NCBI GenBank assembly: GCA_963603365.1 | Contig: CAVCMI010000011.1 | Span: 8,609-72,608 of the forward strand | DNA length: 64,000 nt | Source: F23-D06 sp963603365 | GTDB lineage: Bacteria > Bacteroidota > Bacteroidia > Bacteroidales > WCHB1-69 | Reading direction: 5' to 3' | Part shown: positions 42,651 through 53,300 of the stretch, in pieces | Layout of the letters: each line of letters opens with the position of its first letter | Position numbering within the stretch: the stretch's first letter is position 1 | Notes under the pieces: generated by a model | Database searches by the model: none | What the model was told of the DNA's origin: nothing | Seen by the model: only the letters and a program-made list of their open reading frames with translations | Made by a program: the position numbers and the translations under genes

Positions 42651-45600
42651 CTATCCTCTCTTGAAATACTCCACCGCATTGCGGAAAATATCTTGAATCT
42701 TGTCGCCGTCGATGTTCTTGTACAGGTCAGATCCCTTCCGTTCGCTGTGTCCCATCTTGCCGAGCACAAGGCCGTCCGGGGAGACAATACCCTCTATGGC
42801 ATAGAAGGAGCCGTTAGGATTGTCGGACGGGTTCATGCTGGGGTGGCCGCACTCGTCGCAATATTGGAAGGCCACCTGTCCGTTTTCAAAAAGCTGCCGG
42901 GCCATAGACTCGTTCACCACAAACTTGCCCTCGCCGTGACTGACGGCAATACGGTGCATGTCGCCTACGGCAAAAGAGGTGAGCCACGGTGATGAAACGG
43001 AGGAGATGCGTGTGCGCACGAGACGTGAGATGTGCCGGTTGATGTTGTTGCGATAAAGCGTGGGAGATTCAGGGGTGATGTCACCTAACCTGCCAAACGG
43101 AAGCAATCCCGACTTGACCAAAGCCTGAAACCCGTTGCATATACCGACTATCAAGCCTTTACGGGCAATGAGGTCTTGGATGGCCGACTTGACGAGGACG
43201 TTGTTCAGCACGGTAGCAATGAATTTGCCGCTGCCGTCAGGTTCGTCGCCCAAGCTGAAGCCGCCGCTGAGTGCCAGGATCTGCGAATTGCGGATGGCAG
43301 CCGCCAGTTCGTGCAAAGAATCGTTGATTTCTTTTTCGTTGAGATTGCGGAAAACAAGAATATGCGTTTCCGCACCGGCGTCTTCAAATGCCTTGGCAGT
43401 GTCATAGTCGCAATTTGTACCTGGAAACACGGGCAATACAACCTTTGGCACATTGACTCTTACAGGGGCTTGTTCGCTGAAACGTTTCTGCCCGCCATTG
43501 ACAAATTCCTCTCCCGTTGGAAGAGTCTCATTCGGAACCTCGTCGGGATAAAGCCCGTTGTAAACGCCGCGCCATACATCCAGACATTTCTTTTTGTCGA
43601 TAATCTCTCCGTTGATGCTGAAACGGTCTGACACATGACCGAGCGCTATGGCAAAGTCAGCATCCAGTTCTGATGTGGTTTCCACAACAAAACTGCCATA
43701 ACCATAGTCAAACAGGTTTTGGTCGGTGTTAACCTCGAAGCCCAAGTCATTGCCGAAACTCATCTTGGCCAGCGCTTCGGCTATGCCGCCATACTGTAAC
43801 GTGAAAGCAGAAACAATACAGCCGTTCAAGATATTCTGGCGCACAAAATCGAAAATCTTGGCAGTACGTTGCGCATCCGGAAGACAATTGTCTATTCTGT
43901 TCTGGATAAAATAAATATGATTTCCTTTTTGTTTGAACTCCGGAGAGATAATCGTACCTGACTTTTCAGTAGTGATTGCAAATGACACAAATGTAGGGGG
44001 GACGTTCAGGTCTTTGAAAGTGCCGCTCATCGAATCCTTTCCGCCGAGGGAAGCCAGATCAAATTGTTTGAGCATCCACACCGACCCTAACATTGCGGCG
44101 CAGGGTTTCCCCCAGCGGCTTGGTTCCTGCCCCATTTTTTCAAAATATTCTTGGAAAGTGAAGCGTATTTTGCGGAAATCGCCGCCAGCCGCCACTATTT
44201 TGGACATTGATTCGAGTATGGCGAACACGGCAGCGTGGAATGGCGACCGCATGGCGATATAGGGATTGTATCCGAATGCCATAATGCTCGTGGTGTCGGT
44301 GTGCCTGTGCAAGACAGGCAGTTTTTGGGCTGAAACCTGCGTTTCAGTCAATTGGCTTTTCCCTCCGAAAGGCATCAGCACGGTAGATGCGCCGATAGTG
44401 GCGTCAAACATCTCAACAAGTCCTTTTTGAGAGGCGACGTTTGGTTGGCGCAGGCAATCGCACAACTTCTCACCTAATGTGTTTCCTTTTACGGGACAGG
44501 CTTCCAGCACATTGTCGGGGACGGCAGCCACGGCGGCCTCTGTTTTCTGGCGCACACCGTTTGTATTGATGAAGTCGCGGCTTAGGCTGACTATCGTGTT
44601 GCCCTTCCAGGTCATCGTAAGTCGGTTGTCGTCGGTGACATGGGCGATGATGTTGGCTTCAATATTCTCTTGGCGGCAATATTCGAAGAAGGTCTCCACA
44701 TCGTTTTTGTCCACCACGACGCTCATACGCTCTTGCGATTCGCTGATGGCGATTTCAGTACCGTTTAGTCCTTTGTATTTGGTTCTGACAGAGTCGAGGT
44801 CGATAAACAATCCGTCTGCCAGTTCGCCGATGGCCACGCTCACGCCGCCGGCGCCGAAGTCATTGGACTTCTTGACGAGACGGGTGACTTCAGGCCGTCT
44901 GAACAGGTGTTGTATCTTGCGTTCCTCGGGGGCGTTGCCTTTCTGCACTTCGGCCGCGCAATTGTCGAGCGACTTCTCGTTATGTTCTTTTGAAGAGCCT
45001 GTGGCGCCTCCGATGCCGTCGCGTCCGGTGCGTCCGCCGAACATGATGACCACATCGCCTGGCATGGGGCGTTCGCGGCGCACGTGGCTCAGGGGAGCGG
45101 CGCCAACCACGGCTCCGATTTCGAGCCGTTTAGCCTTGTAGTCGTCATGGTAGATTTCGCGCACATGGGTGGTGGCAAGGCCAATTTGGTTGCCGTAGGA
45201 GGAGTAGCCTGCGGCTGCGGTTTTGGAAATCACCGACTGGGGAAGCTTTCCCTCAAGCGTTTCGCTTACGGGAGCGTTGATATTGCCGGCGCCCGTCACG
45301 CGCATGGCTTGGTATACATAGCTGCGTCCGCTGAGCGGGTCACGGATAGCGCCGCCCACGCAAGTGGCTGCGCCGCCAAAGGGCTCAATCTCCGTCGGGT
45401 GGTTGTGGGTCTCGTTCTTGAACATCAGCAGCCATGGTTCTGGCGTACCTTCCACATCCACCTGTATTTGTATGCTGCAGGCGTTGTTCTCTTCCGAAAC
45501 CTCCATATCGTTGAGATTGCCGGCTTTGCGTTCGTATTTGCCATTGATGCTCGCCATGTCCATCAATGTCTGCGGCCTTTCTGTCTGTTCACCGTAAACC

Positions 45601-46370
45601 TCTTTCCGCAAGGCAATGTAGGTTTCGTATGCTTCCTGAAGCTGGTATTGCAGGCGCGAAGGCGTAAAGACTATCTTTGTAAGTTCCGTCTCAAAGGTGG
45701 TGTGGCGGCAATGGTCGCTCCAATAGGTGTCAAGCAGTTTGATTTCTGTCTCAAATGGATCCCGGCACTCCTCGTTCTTGAAATATTGCTGTATAAACAA
45801 CAGGTCGTCCAACGACATGGCAAGACCAGAACGCATACGGAATGACTCCAACTGTTCTGAATTCCAACTGTTAAAGCCAACAATGAGGGGGATATCATTG
45901 GCGGTCGGGTTCTCTGTAATGGCCAAGACCGAGAGGTCTTTTTCACGGGCTTCTACCTCGTTGATGCAATACTTCTTTATTTGGGCCAACTGCGCACCGG
46001 TCAGATCTGCGTCGAAAACATAGGCGCGCGCACTTTTGACGAACACGTCTGCCGTAGGGTCGAGCAGCGAAAAGCACTGCATGGCACTGTCGGCACGCTG
46101 GTCAAACTGTCCTGGCAGGTATTCAACCGCAAAACAAATCTTGCCATCCAATGAAAAAGATTCCGACACATTGTCTGTCACGGGCTCTGAAAGGACCCCG
46201 ACCTTGGCTCGCTCCAGCAAATCATCGCTGACATTGAAGATGTCGTAAATGTTCAGCAGCCGGAGATTCCGGATATTCAGGTTAAAATTGCGGTTGAGGG
46301 TTTCTTTCAGACTGACGGCTTCCACATTGAAGCCCTCTTTTTTCTCGACAAAGATACGGGCGTTGCGCAT
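42651..46370 (-). CDS. purL: Phosphoribosylformylglycinamidine synthase, single-chain
   Basis: 1239 aa. Fourth step of purine synthesis: FGAR plus glutamine and ATP to FGAM. This is the large fused form: an N-terminal PurS-like domain, the linker, two AIRS-like ATPase halves (with HNHPTEIEPFGGA and GKDSMSGTF) and a C-terminal class I glutaminase (PVFPGTNCDYD, GGFSLGDEPDGSG, catalytic Cys in GICNGFQAL, and the later His/Glu). Followed by the DUF151 gene. Confidence 0.96.
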   Translation of the reverse strand: MRNARIFVEKKEGFNVEAVSLKETLNRNFNLNIRNLRLLNIYDIFNVSDDLLERAKVGVLSEPVTDNVSESFSLDGKICFAVEYLPGQFDQRADSAMQCFSLLDPTADVFVKSARAYVFDADLTGAQLAQIKKYCINEVEAREKDLSVLAITENPTANDIPLIVGFNSWNSEQLESFRMRSGLAMSLDDLLFIQQYFKNEECRDPFETEIKLLDTYWSDHCRHTTFETELTKIVFTPSRLQYQLQEAYETYIALRKEVYGEQTERPQTLMDMASINGKYERKAGNLNDMEVSEENNACSIQIQVDVEGTPEPWLLMFKNETHNHPTEIEPFGGAATCVGGAIRDPLSGRSYVYQAMRVTGAGNINAPVSETLEGKLPQSVISKTAAAGYSSYGNQIGLATTHVREIYHDDYKAKRLEIGAVVGAAPLSHVRRERPMPGDVVIMFGGRTGRDGIGGATGSSKEHNEKSLDNCAAEVQKGNAPEERKIQHLFRRPEVTRLVKKSNDFGAGGVSVAIGELADGLFIDLDSVRTKYKGLNGTEIAISESQERMSVVVDKNDVETFFEYCRQENIEANIIAHVTDDNRLTMTWKGNTIVSLSRDFINTNGVRQKTEAAVAAVPDNVLEACPVKGNTLGEKLCDCLRQPNVASQKGLVEMFDATIGASTVLMPFGGKSQLTETQVSAQKLPVLHRHTDTTSIMAFGYNPYIAMRSPFHAAVFAILESMSKIVAAGGDFRKIRFTFQEYFEKMGQEPSRWGKPCAAMLGSVWMLKQFDLASLGGKDSMSGTFKDLNVPPTFVSFAITTEKSGTIISPEFKQKGNHIYFIQNRIDNCLPDAQRTAKIFDFVRQNILNGCIVSAFTLQYGGIAEALAKMSFGNDLGFEVNTDQNLFDYGYGSFVVETTSELDADFAIALGHVSDRFSINGEIIDKKKCLDVWRGVYNGLYPDEVPNETLPTGEEFVNGGQKRFSEQAPVRVNVPKVVLPVFPGTNCDYDTAKAFEDAGAETHILVFRNLNEKEINDSLHELAAAIRNSQILALSGGFSLGDEPDGSGKFIATVLNNVLVKSAIQDLIARKGLIVGICNGFQALVKSGLLPFGRLGDITPESPTLYRNNINRHISRLVRTRISSVSSPWLTSFAVGDMHRIAVSHGEGKFVVNESMARQLFENGQVAFQYCDECGHPSMNPSDNPNGSFYAIEGIVSPDGLVLGKMGHSERKGSDLYKNIDGDKIQDIFRNAVEYFKRG

Positions 46371-46393
46371 GGCTTTACTGTTTTAAATGGCGG

Positions 46394-46401
46394 CAAAGGT
46401 A
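46394..46401 (-). promoter_or_regulatory. -7 box for purL
   Basis: TACCTTTG on the minus strand; leader about 17 nt. No purine riboswitch or PurR-like palindrome is visible in the 23 bases between the start codon and the box or just beyond. Confidence 0.6.
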
Positions 46402-46419
46402 GTGAAATTATTCAGATTG

Positions 46420-47364
46420 TCATTCATTTTCGGGGAGGGCCTTGAATCCGAGCCCCATAATCTCTGAACTTTCTATAACGTTGACGAAAGCGGCGGGGTC
46501 TAAACGGCGGATGTTTGCTTTCAATTTCACAAGGTCAGTACGACCGAGGGTCACGTAAACCATCTTGCGGTCAGAGCCTTGGTACATACCCGTGCCTGCG
46601 AAGACGGTGCCGCCGCGTTTCAAGTCGTTGATGATAAAGTCGCGGACTTCGTCGGTTTTGTCGGTTACAATGAAAACGGTCTTATACGATTTGATGCCGT
46701 CCACGATAAGGTCGATAACCTTGCCCTCGATAGCGATGAGAATGACGGAATAGATGGGCAGTCTGATCTGCTTGAAAGCCACAAGCGTGGTGAGCGTGAT
46801 GCAAGAATCCACGATAAGCACCAGCGTTCCGAGCGAAATCTTCGTGTATTTATGCAGAATCATGGAGATTATATCGCTGCCTCCGGATGTGGCGCCCGAC
46901 TTGAAAATCAAGCCTATGGCCACACCGTAGATGACGCCGCCCACCACTGTGTTCAGGAAATAGTCGGGCATGAAAAACAGGTCGCTGTGCGGTATCTGCA
47001 CACAGTTGTTGAAGACGGCCGTTGAGAAAATGCCCTCATGAATGACCGGATTATAACCCCACACGGTTTCCACGAGCCAGGTGAAACAGAATATAAGGAT
47101 GGTTGAAATGATGGTCTTGATGCCGAACCGGGGGCCTAAAATCCAGGTTCCGATGAGCAACAGCGGAATGTCCATGCAGATAGCGTAGTAGGAAATCTTC
47201 CACGGCCAAAGCGTGTTAAACACATTCGACAAACCGTAAGTCCCGCCCGGGGCGAGCAGATAGGGGTTCACAAACATCACATCACCGGCGGCAAAGAGAA
47301 AACTTCCTAACGTAAGCAGAACATACGGCCACACTAAATCTTTTAATTTGTTCTTTTTCAGCAT
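46420..47364 (-). CDS. YitT family membrane protein (DUF161 plus DUF2179)
   Basis: 314 aa. Five or six membrane segments (about 12-215), including GDVMFVNPYLLAPGGTYGLSNV and KSGATSGGSDIISM, are the YitT signatures. The soluble C-terminal DUF2179 domain (~230-314) has GTVFAGTGMYQGSDRKMVYV. Function not established; transport or envelope roles have been proposed. Separate transcription unit. Confidence 0.88.
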   Translation of the reverse strand: MLKKNKLKDLVWPYVLLTLGSFLFAAGDVMFVNPYLLAPGGTYGLSNVFNTLWPWKISYYAICMDIPLLLIGTWILGPRFGIKTIISTILIFCFTWLVETVWGYNPVIHEGIFSTAVFNNCVQIPHSDLFFMPDYFLNTVVGGVIYGVAIGLIFKSGATSGGSDIISMILHKYTKISLGTLVLIVDSCITLTTLVAFKQIRLPIYSVILIAIEGKVIDLIVDGIKSYKTVFIVTDKTDEVRDFIINDLKRGGTVFAGTGMYQGSDRKMVYVTLGRTDLVKLKANIRRLDPAAFVNVIESSEIMGLGFKALPENE

Positions 47365-47389
47365 TTTAATCGATTTGAAATTAAAAGTG

Positions 47390-47397
47390 CAAAAATA
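47390..47397 (-). promoter_or_regulatory. -7 box for the yitT gene
   Basis: TATTTTTG on the minus strand, leader about 20 nt. Confidence 0.6.
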
Positions 47398-47446
47398 TGA
47401 AATAAATCCTCACGAGCCCCTGAAAAGAGGTATGGCTTACAAATGA

Positions 47447-47485
47447 AAAGCGGAGGAATCTCTGTCTTAGAGTTTCCTCCGCTTT
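47447..47485 (-). terminator. Terminator after the gldJ-like gene
   Basis: Perfect 12-bp stem AAAGCGGAGGAA / TTCCTCCGCTTT with a 15-nt loop containing TCT/AGA, then TTT on the minus strand. It isolates the gldJ-like gene from yitT. Confidence 0.75.
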
Positions 47486-47508
47486 GAAATGTTCTATGTT
47501 GTTTGCGC

Positions 47509-48996
47509 TTAGTTTTTGGTTTGTGAACCTACGCGGGCCATAGCGCATCTGAAGCCGATGTAGTCGGCGGCTTCATCCTCGTCGAGGTAGCGTCTTGAAC
47601 CCGGGGAAGACCAGTAAGGGATGTCTCTCCAAGAGCCGCCCTTATAGACGCGGGCATGGTCGCTTACCAGCGAGAACGCATAGTTGTCAGAGAGTTTGCG
47701 GTACATCTGGTCGGTGGCTTCCGTGTTCGTAGTGGCCGACTTCCAGCTGTCCATATCGTGCAGTGACTGCCAGTCGCCGTCGAGGTAGTTCTTGTTGTCT
47801 GCGGCGCGATAGTTGCGGCGGCGGTCGTTCTTGAAGTCAGACACCGGAACCATCGGGATCTTGCCTACGCTGTCGCGTTCAGCCACGGTGCCGTCCTCGA
47901 GGAGTTTTTTTGTCTCGAAATAGTTGCCGCGGAACGGGTTGTATTCAGCCACATCATCGTGAGAGCCTTGTCTATAAACGTCCATCACCCATTCGGACAC
48001 ATTGCCTGCCATTTGGTAAAGGCCGTAATCGTTGGGCCAGTCTGACCTGACGTCTTTGGTTTTGAAGCCGGCATCGTTCAAGGCTGAGGCCACGCCCATG
48101 AGGTCGCCTCTGCCGCGACGGATGTTAGTCATCATATCGCCATAGTACTTCTTGTCTTCCGTACGCAGTTGTTGGCCGTTCCATGGATAGACCTTGCGTT
48201 CGAGCACGCGTTCGTTCATCGTGTTGCCGATAAGGCCGAGTGCGGCATACTCCCATTCGGCTTCGGTTGGCAGCCGGTATTTCGGCAGCAGAATGCCGTC
48301 TTCCATCTTCACATTGCGATACTCTCCGGAAGAGATATAGCGGAGACGTTTTTCGCCTTCTGCCTCATAGGTTTCATAGGTGAGGTAGGCGTCTGTATTG
48401 AAGTAGCCCTCTGCGGTCGGGGTTTCGGCATATTCCACATAGCCGCGGTCGGCGAGTATCTTCTCGTTTACGCGGTCGGTACGCCAAGCGGCGTAGTTGG
48501 TAGCCTGCAGCCAGTTGACACCCACAACGGGATAGGTATTGAATGCCGGGTGGCGGAAATAGTATTCCACGTCAGGCTCATTGTATCCGAGACGGTCACG
48601 CCAGACATTCTCGTCGGGCACAGCGTTGTCATAAACCACTTTCAAGTCCTGCGGGATGAACACACGTTCCAGCCAATATAGGTATTCGCGGTAGTCGAGG
48701 TTCGAAATCTCACACTCGTCCATATAGAAAGACGCCACGGACACACGGCGCGGGTTATTGTTCCAGTCTTTCATAACGTCCTCTTCCATAGCGCCCATGA
48801 CAAAAGTACCGCCTTCGATGAACACGAGTCCGGGGCCAGTAGCCTGATCCTCATAAGGGGCCACTTCAAAGCCGCCGTTCTTAGCGTCGTTATAGTTCCA
48901 ACCGGTCGTAGGAGAAGCCTCCTTCTTGCAGGATGACAGCATTGCCAGCAGAACCAGTGCGGTGAACAGACTTGTTGTTGTTGTGATCTTATTCAT
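47509..48996 (-). CDS. gldJ: GldJ/PorK-family lipoprotein of type IX secretion
   Basis: 495 aa. Type II signal peptide ends MLSSC (Cys23). The rest is a formylglycine-generating-enzyme-like (SUMF1) fold: FIEGGTFVMGA, YRLPTEAEWEYAA, QMAGNVSEW and GGSWRDIPYWSSPGSRRYL, ending IGFRCAM. GldK/PorK and GldJ share this fold; they form periplasmic ring or stabilising parts of the machine. I favour GldJ because porU and porV are close by and the porL-porM-porN genes that should follow porK are absent. It lies 81 bases after porP and has no box of its own. Confidence 0.75.
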   Translation of the reverse strand: MNKITTTTSLFTALVLLAMLSSCKKEASPTTGWNYNDAKNGGFEVAPYEDQATGPGLVFIEGGTFVMGAMEEDVMKDWNNNPRRVSVASFYMDECEISNLDYREYLYWLERVFIPQDLKVVYDNAVPDENVWRDRLGYNEPDVEYYFRHPAFNTYPVVGVNWLQATNYAAWRTDRVNEKILADRGYVEYAETPTAEGYFNTDAYLTYETYEAEGEKRLRYISSGEYRNVKMEDGILLPKYRLPTEAEWEYAALGLIGNTMNERVLERKVYPWNGQQLRTEDKKYYGDMMTNIRRGRGDLMGVASALNDAGFKTKDVRSDWPNDYGLYQMAGNVSEWVMDVYRQGSHDDVAEYNPFRGNYFETKKLLEDGTVAERDSVGKIPMVPVSDFKNDRRRNYRAADNKNYLDGDWQSLHDMDSWKSATTNTEATDQMYRKLSDNYAFSLVSDHARVYKGGSWRDIPYWSSPGSRRYLDEDEAADYIGFRCAMARVGSQTKN

Positions 48997-49077
48997 TTTC
49001 TTGTTTTATTTGTTCTTTTCTCGATTGAAATGGTGAACGTAATTGTTACAATTATATTTTAACTATGTGGATTCCGG

Positions 49078-50148
49078 TCAGAATGAGGGGCACTTGAGGT
49101 CTTTGATGGCTTTGTGCTTCTCGGGACATGGCAGGAGGAACTGCAGCGAAGCCTCGATTGCGCCGCCCGTGTCGTTCTTCAATTGTCCCAGCGTAATGTC
49201 GTAAGAGATGCCGAATTTGACCATCTTATATTCGAGGCCGGCCATGAACACCAGCGCGTCAGAGTTGTTGATCTTGCCTATTACGTTGTTGGTGCTGTCC
49301 TTGACCTGGTATGCCGGCACGAAACGATACCATGCGCCCACCGTGAAAGGATAGAAGTTGGCATAAAGGCCGAGATTGAAATAGTTGAGGTATCTTTGGT
49401 GTTGGTAAACAAAATTAGGGCTTAACGAAATATCGCCGAAAGAGGTTTCCCGTTTGCTTTTGCGTTTCACGTCAAAGTTGGCGCCGACATGTGCCGTCCA
49501 TTTCACGGGCATCATATCGTACATGTCTGCATAGCTTTCGGTCAGGTAACTCGTGTTCTGTCCGTCGAGGGAGAAGGTCGTGATGTGATGAACTGCCATA
49601 CCAAAATAGACATGGGGGGTATAGCCTAACAAACCGGCGGAAAGCCCTGCCGTCCATCTGTGCAGGCTGCCCGGGCGGGTCTCCTGCGTCTGATAAACAT
49701 AGCCATAGCGGGAGTCAATCTGATCGCCGAACACGAGGTTGTCCCAATTAAGGTACTTGTCCTGAATGTCGAATTGCAGGGCGAGCCTCAAGGCGAATTT
49801 CTTGCTGATCTGAGCCTTGAAAGAGTACATTGGGCTGATTGTAGAAGTGTTGATATATCCTCCGTTGGCTCCGGCGTGGTCATGCATGAGAATGATGCCT
49901 ACGCCGCCGGCGATTTTGTCGAAATGCTCGTCAAATGAACCTGTATAAGTGATATAGTTACCTTTCAGCTTCGGCCATTGGTCGCGGAAGTTCAACGCCA
50001 CCCTGGGACAGACGTTCGTCCCCGCCATTGCAGGATTCAAATAGAGCGGATTGGCATAGAATTGGGAAAACATTGCATCCTGAGCGTCAACCCGTGCAAC
50101 GGCAAATGCCGTAATCGCTGCCAGTAAGATTATGATTCTTTTATACAT
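49078..50148 (-). CDS. porP: PorP/SprF-family type IX secretion membrane protein
   Basis: 356 aa from the ATG at 50146-50148; a longer frame would begin inside the promoter. Signal peptide (IIILLAAITAFAVARVDAQ). The mature protein starts with the family pattern DAMFSQFYANPLYLNPAMAG and runs as alternating strands of an outer-membrane barrel. PorP/SprF proteins pair with the rest of the secretion machine or with specific cargo. Likely co-transcribed with the gldJ-like gene. Confidence 0.88.
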   Translation of the reverse strand: MYKRIIILLAAITAFAVARVDAQDAMFSQFYANPLYLNPAMAGTNVCPRVALNFRDQWPKLKGNYITYTGSFDEHFDKIAGGVGIILMHDHAGANGGYINTSTISPMYSFKAQISKKFALRLALQFDIQDKYLNWDNLVFGDQIDSRYGYVYQTQETRPGSLHRWTAGLSAGLLGYTPHVYFGMAVHHITTFSLDGQNTSYLTESYADMYDMMPVKWTAHVGANFDVKRKSKRETSFGDISLSPNFVYQHQRYLNYFNLGLYANFYPFTVGAWYRFVPAYQVKDSTNNVIGKINNSDALVFMAGLEYKMVKFGISYDITLGQLKNDTGGAIEASLQFLLPCPEKHKAIKDLKCPSF

Positions 50149-50175
50149 AGTAACTATATTTGGTATATTAGCGGG

Positions 50176-50183
50176 CAAAAATA
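50176..50183 (-). promoter_or_regulatory. -7 box for porP-gldJ
   Basis: TATTTTTG on the minus strand, leader about 21 nt. No equal match was found for the divergent porU gene. Confidence 0.6.
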
Positions 50184-50303
50184 CAAAATTATTTCTATTG
50201 TTTCACACTTCTTTTCCCATCACTTTCTTTCCTTGCATATCTGCAATATTCACTGCACTTTTCCGTTATCGCAAATGTTATGCATCTATCTGTAAAACGA
50301 CAA

Positions 50304-53300
50304 ATGAAAAGCAAACCTTGGGCATTATTCTGCTTTCTGTGCCTCTTTTTTATTCAATTAACTGATATTCAGGCACAAATATTTTCAAAAACCATTTCAA
50401 TTTCTTGGACAGACAGGGTGTCATACACTTTCGGGGAGGACAAGGAAAAGGATTTCCTCCATTTTGTCGGGGCGGTTTACATGCAGCCGCAAGCGTCGTT
50501 GCCCTCCTATTATGAACGGATTCCTGTTGACGGTTTCCGCTCCGGCTACGACGTAAAGCTGTCGGATGTGCAGACGGAGTCCATCGGCGAAGAGGATGCC
50601 CGGTTGCTTGAGGGATACGACCTGCCCGCGCAAGTCAATGTGTCGGTGGTGCCGGCGCGCGAACGGGGCAAGAACTATGCCCTGCTGTCGTTTGTGCCGA
50701 TTATACGCACCTCTGCCGGGCAGTACCGCCGCATCACATCGCTTTCCCTCGAGATTTCGGGGCGCGTTGCCTCCTCGCCAAAGGGCGGACGGATCTATGC
50801 TGCGCGCTCCGTGCTCTCGCAAGGGCTTTGGTTCAGTTTCACGTTGGCGGAGACAGGCATCTACAAGGTAACCTACGATGACCTTGTCGCCATGGGCATG
50901 ACTACACCGATATATTCAGACCGGATCGCCCTTTTCGGCAACGGTGGCAAAATGCTGCCGGAAGCCAACGCCAAGCCCAGGACCGACGACCTCCGCGAAC
51001 TCCCCATCTTGATCTATGACAACAACGACGGCATCTTCGGAGAAGGCGACTATTTTATCTTCTATGGAGAATCGCCACACACAGTGGAATATGACACTTC
51101 CAACAAACGGTTTACGCATGCCACAAACATCTATGCGGACGTTTCCTGCTATTTTGTGACGGCCACCGCTGGCATAGGAGAGAAAAAACGCATCTCGACG
51201 GTTGACAATTCTGCCCTGACTGCCACCGCTTCGGCAAGCGAATACACCCATTTCGACTTTCACGAAGACGACCTTTACAACTTCGGGGAGAGCGGAAAAG
51301 ACTGGTTCGGCGACATGTTCGACATCACAACCGAGCGGTCTTACACATTCGCGGCGTCTGGCCAGAACCTCACGCAAGGGCGGCTGTCAGTAGCGGTGGC
51401 GGGCGTTTCCAACAGTTATTCCACCATGAACGTCAGCGTAAACGGCAACACAATAGGCAGCGTCAGCATCAGAGGGCTTCAGTCCGCTTCTATGGCAACC
51501 TTGAGCAGGCAGGATTTCAGCTTCACCCCTGACGCGAACAGCCTTTCAGTAACGCTGACTTACAGTAAACCCTCGACCAGTTCTTCGGCCTACTTGAACT
51601 GGATAGAGGTTGAGTTCCCATGCTCTCTGACCATGCACTCTTCCCAGTTTTCTTTCTGCAACCCGGGCACTGTACGCAAGGGAAGTGTCACGCAGTTCAA
51701 TATCAGCGGTGCAGACCGGAGCACACAAGTATGGGACGTCACCGACCCGTCTGAAGCAGTGCGCTGCAAACTGGCGTTGGGAAACGGCACGGGCTCCTTT
51801 AAGGCAAACACGGACGTGCTACGCCGTTTCGTCGCTTTCGACGGGACGCAATACCTTGCCATTACGCGCGGCAGCACCGTAGAGAACCAGAACCTGCACG
51901 CCACCGGTGCCATAGACATGGTCATCGTGACCCATCCCGACTTTCTGGCGCAGGCCAACCGGCTGGCCAACTTCCGGCAGCAGAACGACGGCCTCAAGGT
52001 ACAAGTGGCAACTATACAGCAGGTTTACAACGAGTTTTCCGGCGGCTCGCAAGACCCCATCGCCATCCGCGACTATATGAAGATGATTTACGACAAATCA
52101 TCCGGACAGTATCCCAAATACCTCCTGCTGTTTGGGCGGCCCTGCTACGACTACCGGGGACGGGTGAGCGGCACGGAAATCTTTGTGCCCAACTACCAGT
52201 ATGCCGCAACGGGCAACATCATCTCGGAATACAGTTTCTACGCCAACGACGACACCTTCGGTTTGCTCGATGACGAAGAGGGCGCAAATGCAACGGGACT
52301 GTATGACATTGCCATAGGGCGGTTCCCGTGCTCCACCTTGGCACAGGCCACCACGGCTGTCGACAAAAGCATACGCTATACGGAACGGCGCAATCTGGTT
52401 TCAGAAAACAGCACGTCTGTCTCCAATTTCGGCGACTGGCGCAACGTGATGGCTTTCGTTGCAGACGACGAGGACTACAACGACTTCATCAGCAACGCCG
52501 ACAATTTCACCAAGATTGTAGAGGTCAAGAACAGCAACATCAACTTCGACAAAATATACTTGGATGCCTATCCGCAAGTATCGAATGCCGGAGGGCAGCG
52601 CTATCCTGACGTCACCACGGCCATCAACAACCGCATGAACCGCGGATGCCTGTTCTACACCTACATAGGGCACAGCGGCAAAGACGGTTGGGCGGCAGAG
52701 CGCGTGCTGGAGAACTCCGACATCAACAAATGGGCCAACAAGTACAATATGCCGGCAATGCTGACCCTTTCGTGCACCTTCGGGTTTTATGACCGGCCTG
52801 CGGTGTCGCCTGCGGAACTGGCATTCTTCAACAGCAACGGCGGTGTAAGCGCCATCATCACGGCCTCGCGCGAGGCCTGGTCTTCGCCCAACAACTCGTT
52901 CGGACGCATCATCTTCAACTCCATGTTCGACAAAACAGACAAAGGCAGATACCCGACCATTGGTGAAATCGAAATTGCCGGAAAGAACAACTACGGCGGA
53001 TCGTCAACATCGCTTGCCATGTTTGTGCTCATGGGCGACCCCTCCATGCCGTTGGCTGTCCCAACATACCAGATAGTGACCGACTCGGTCAACCATAAGA
53101 CTGCCGGCGACCGACAGGACACCATCAGGGCACTCTCCCGTGTAACCGTCAGCGGACGTGTGGTAGATGACCAAGGGCAAACCATGGACAACTTCAACGG
53201 CATCCTCTTCCCATCGGTATACGACAAAAAAGTGACCGTGACCACCTTGGCGAATGACCCTTCCAGCCAACCTTATGACTTTGAGAGCCAGAAAAGCATC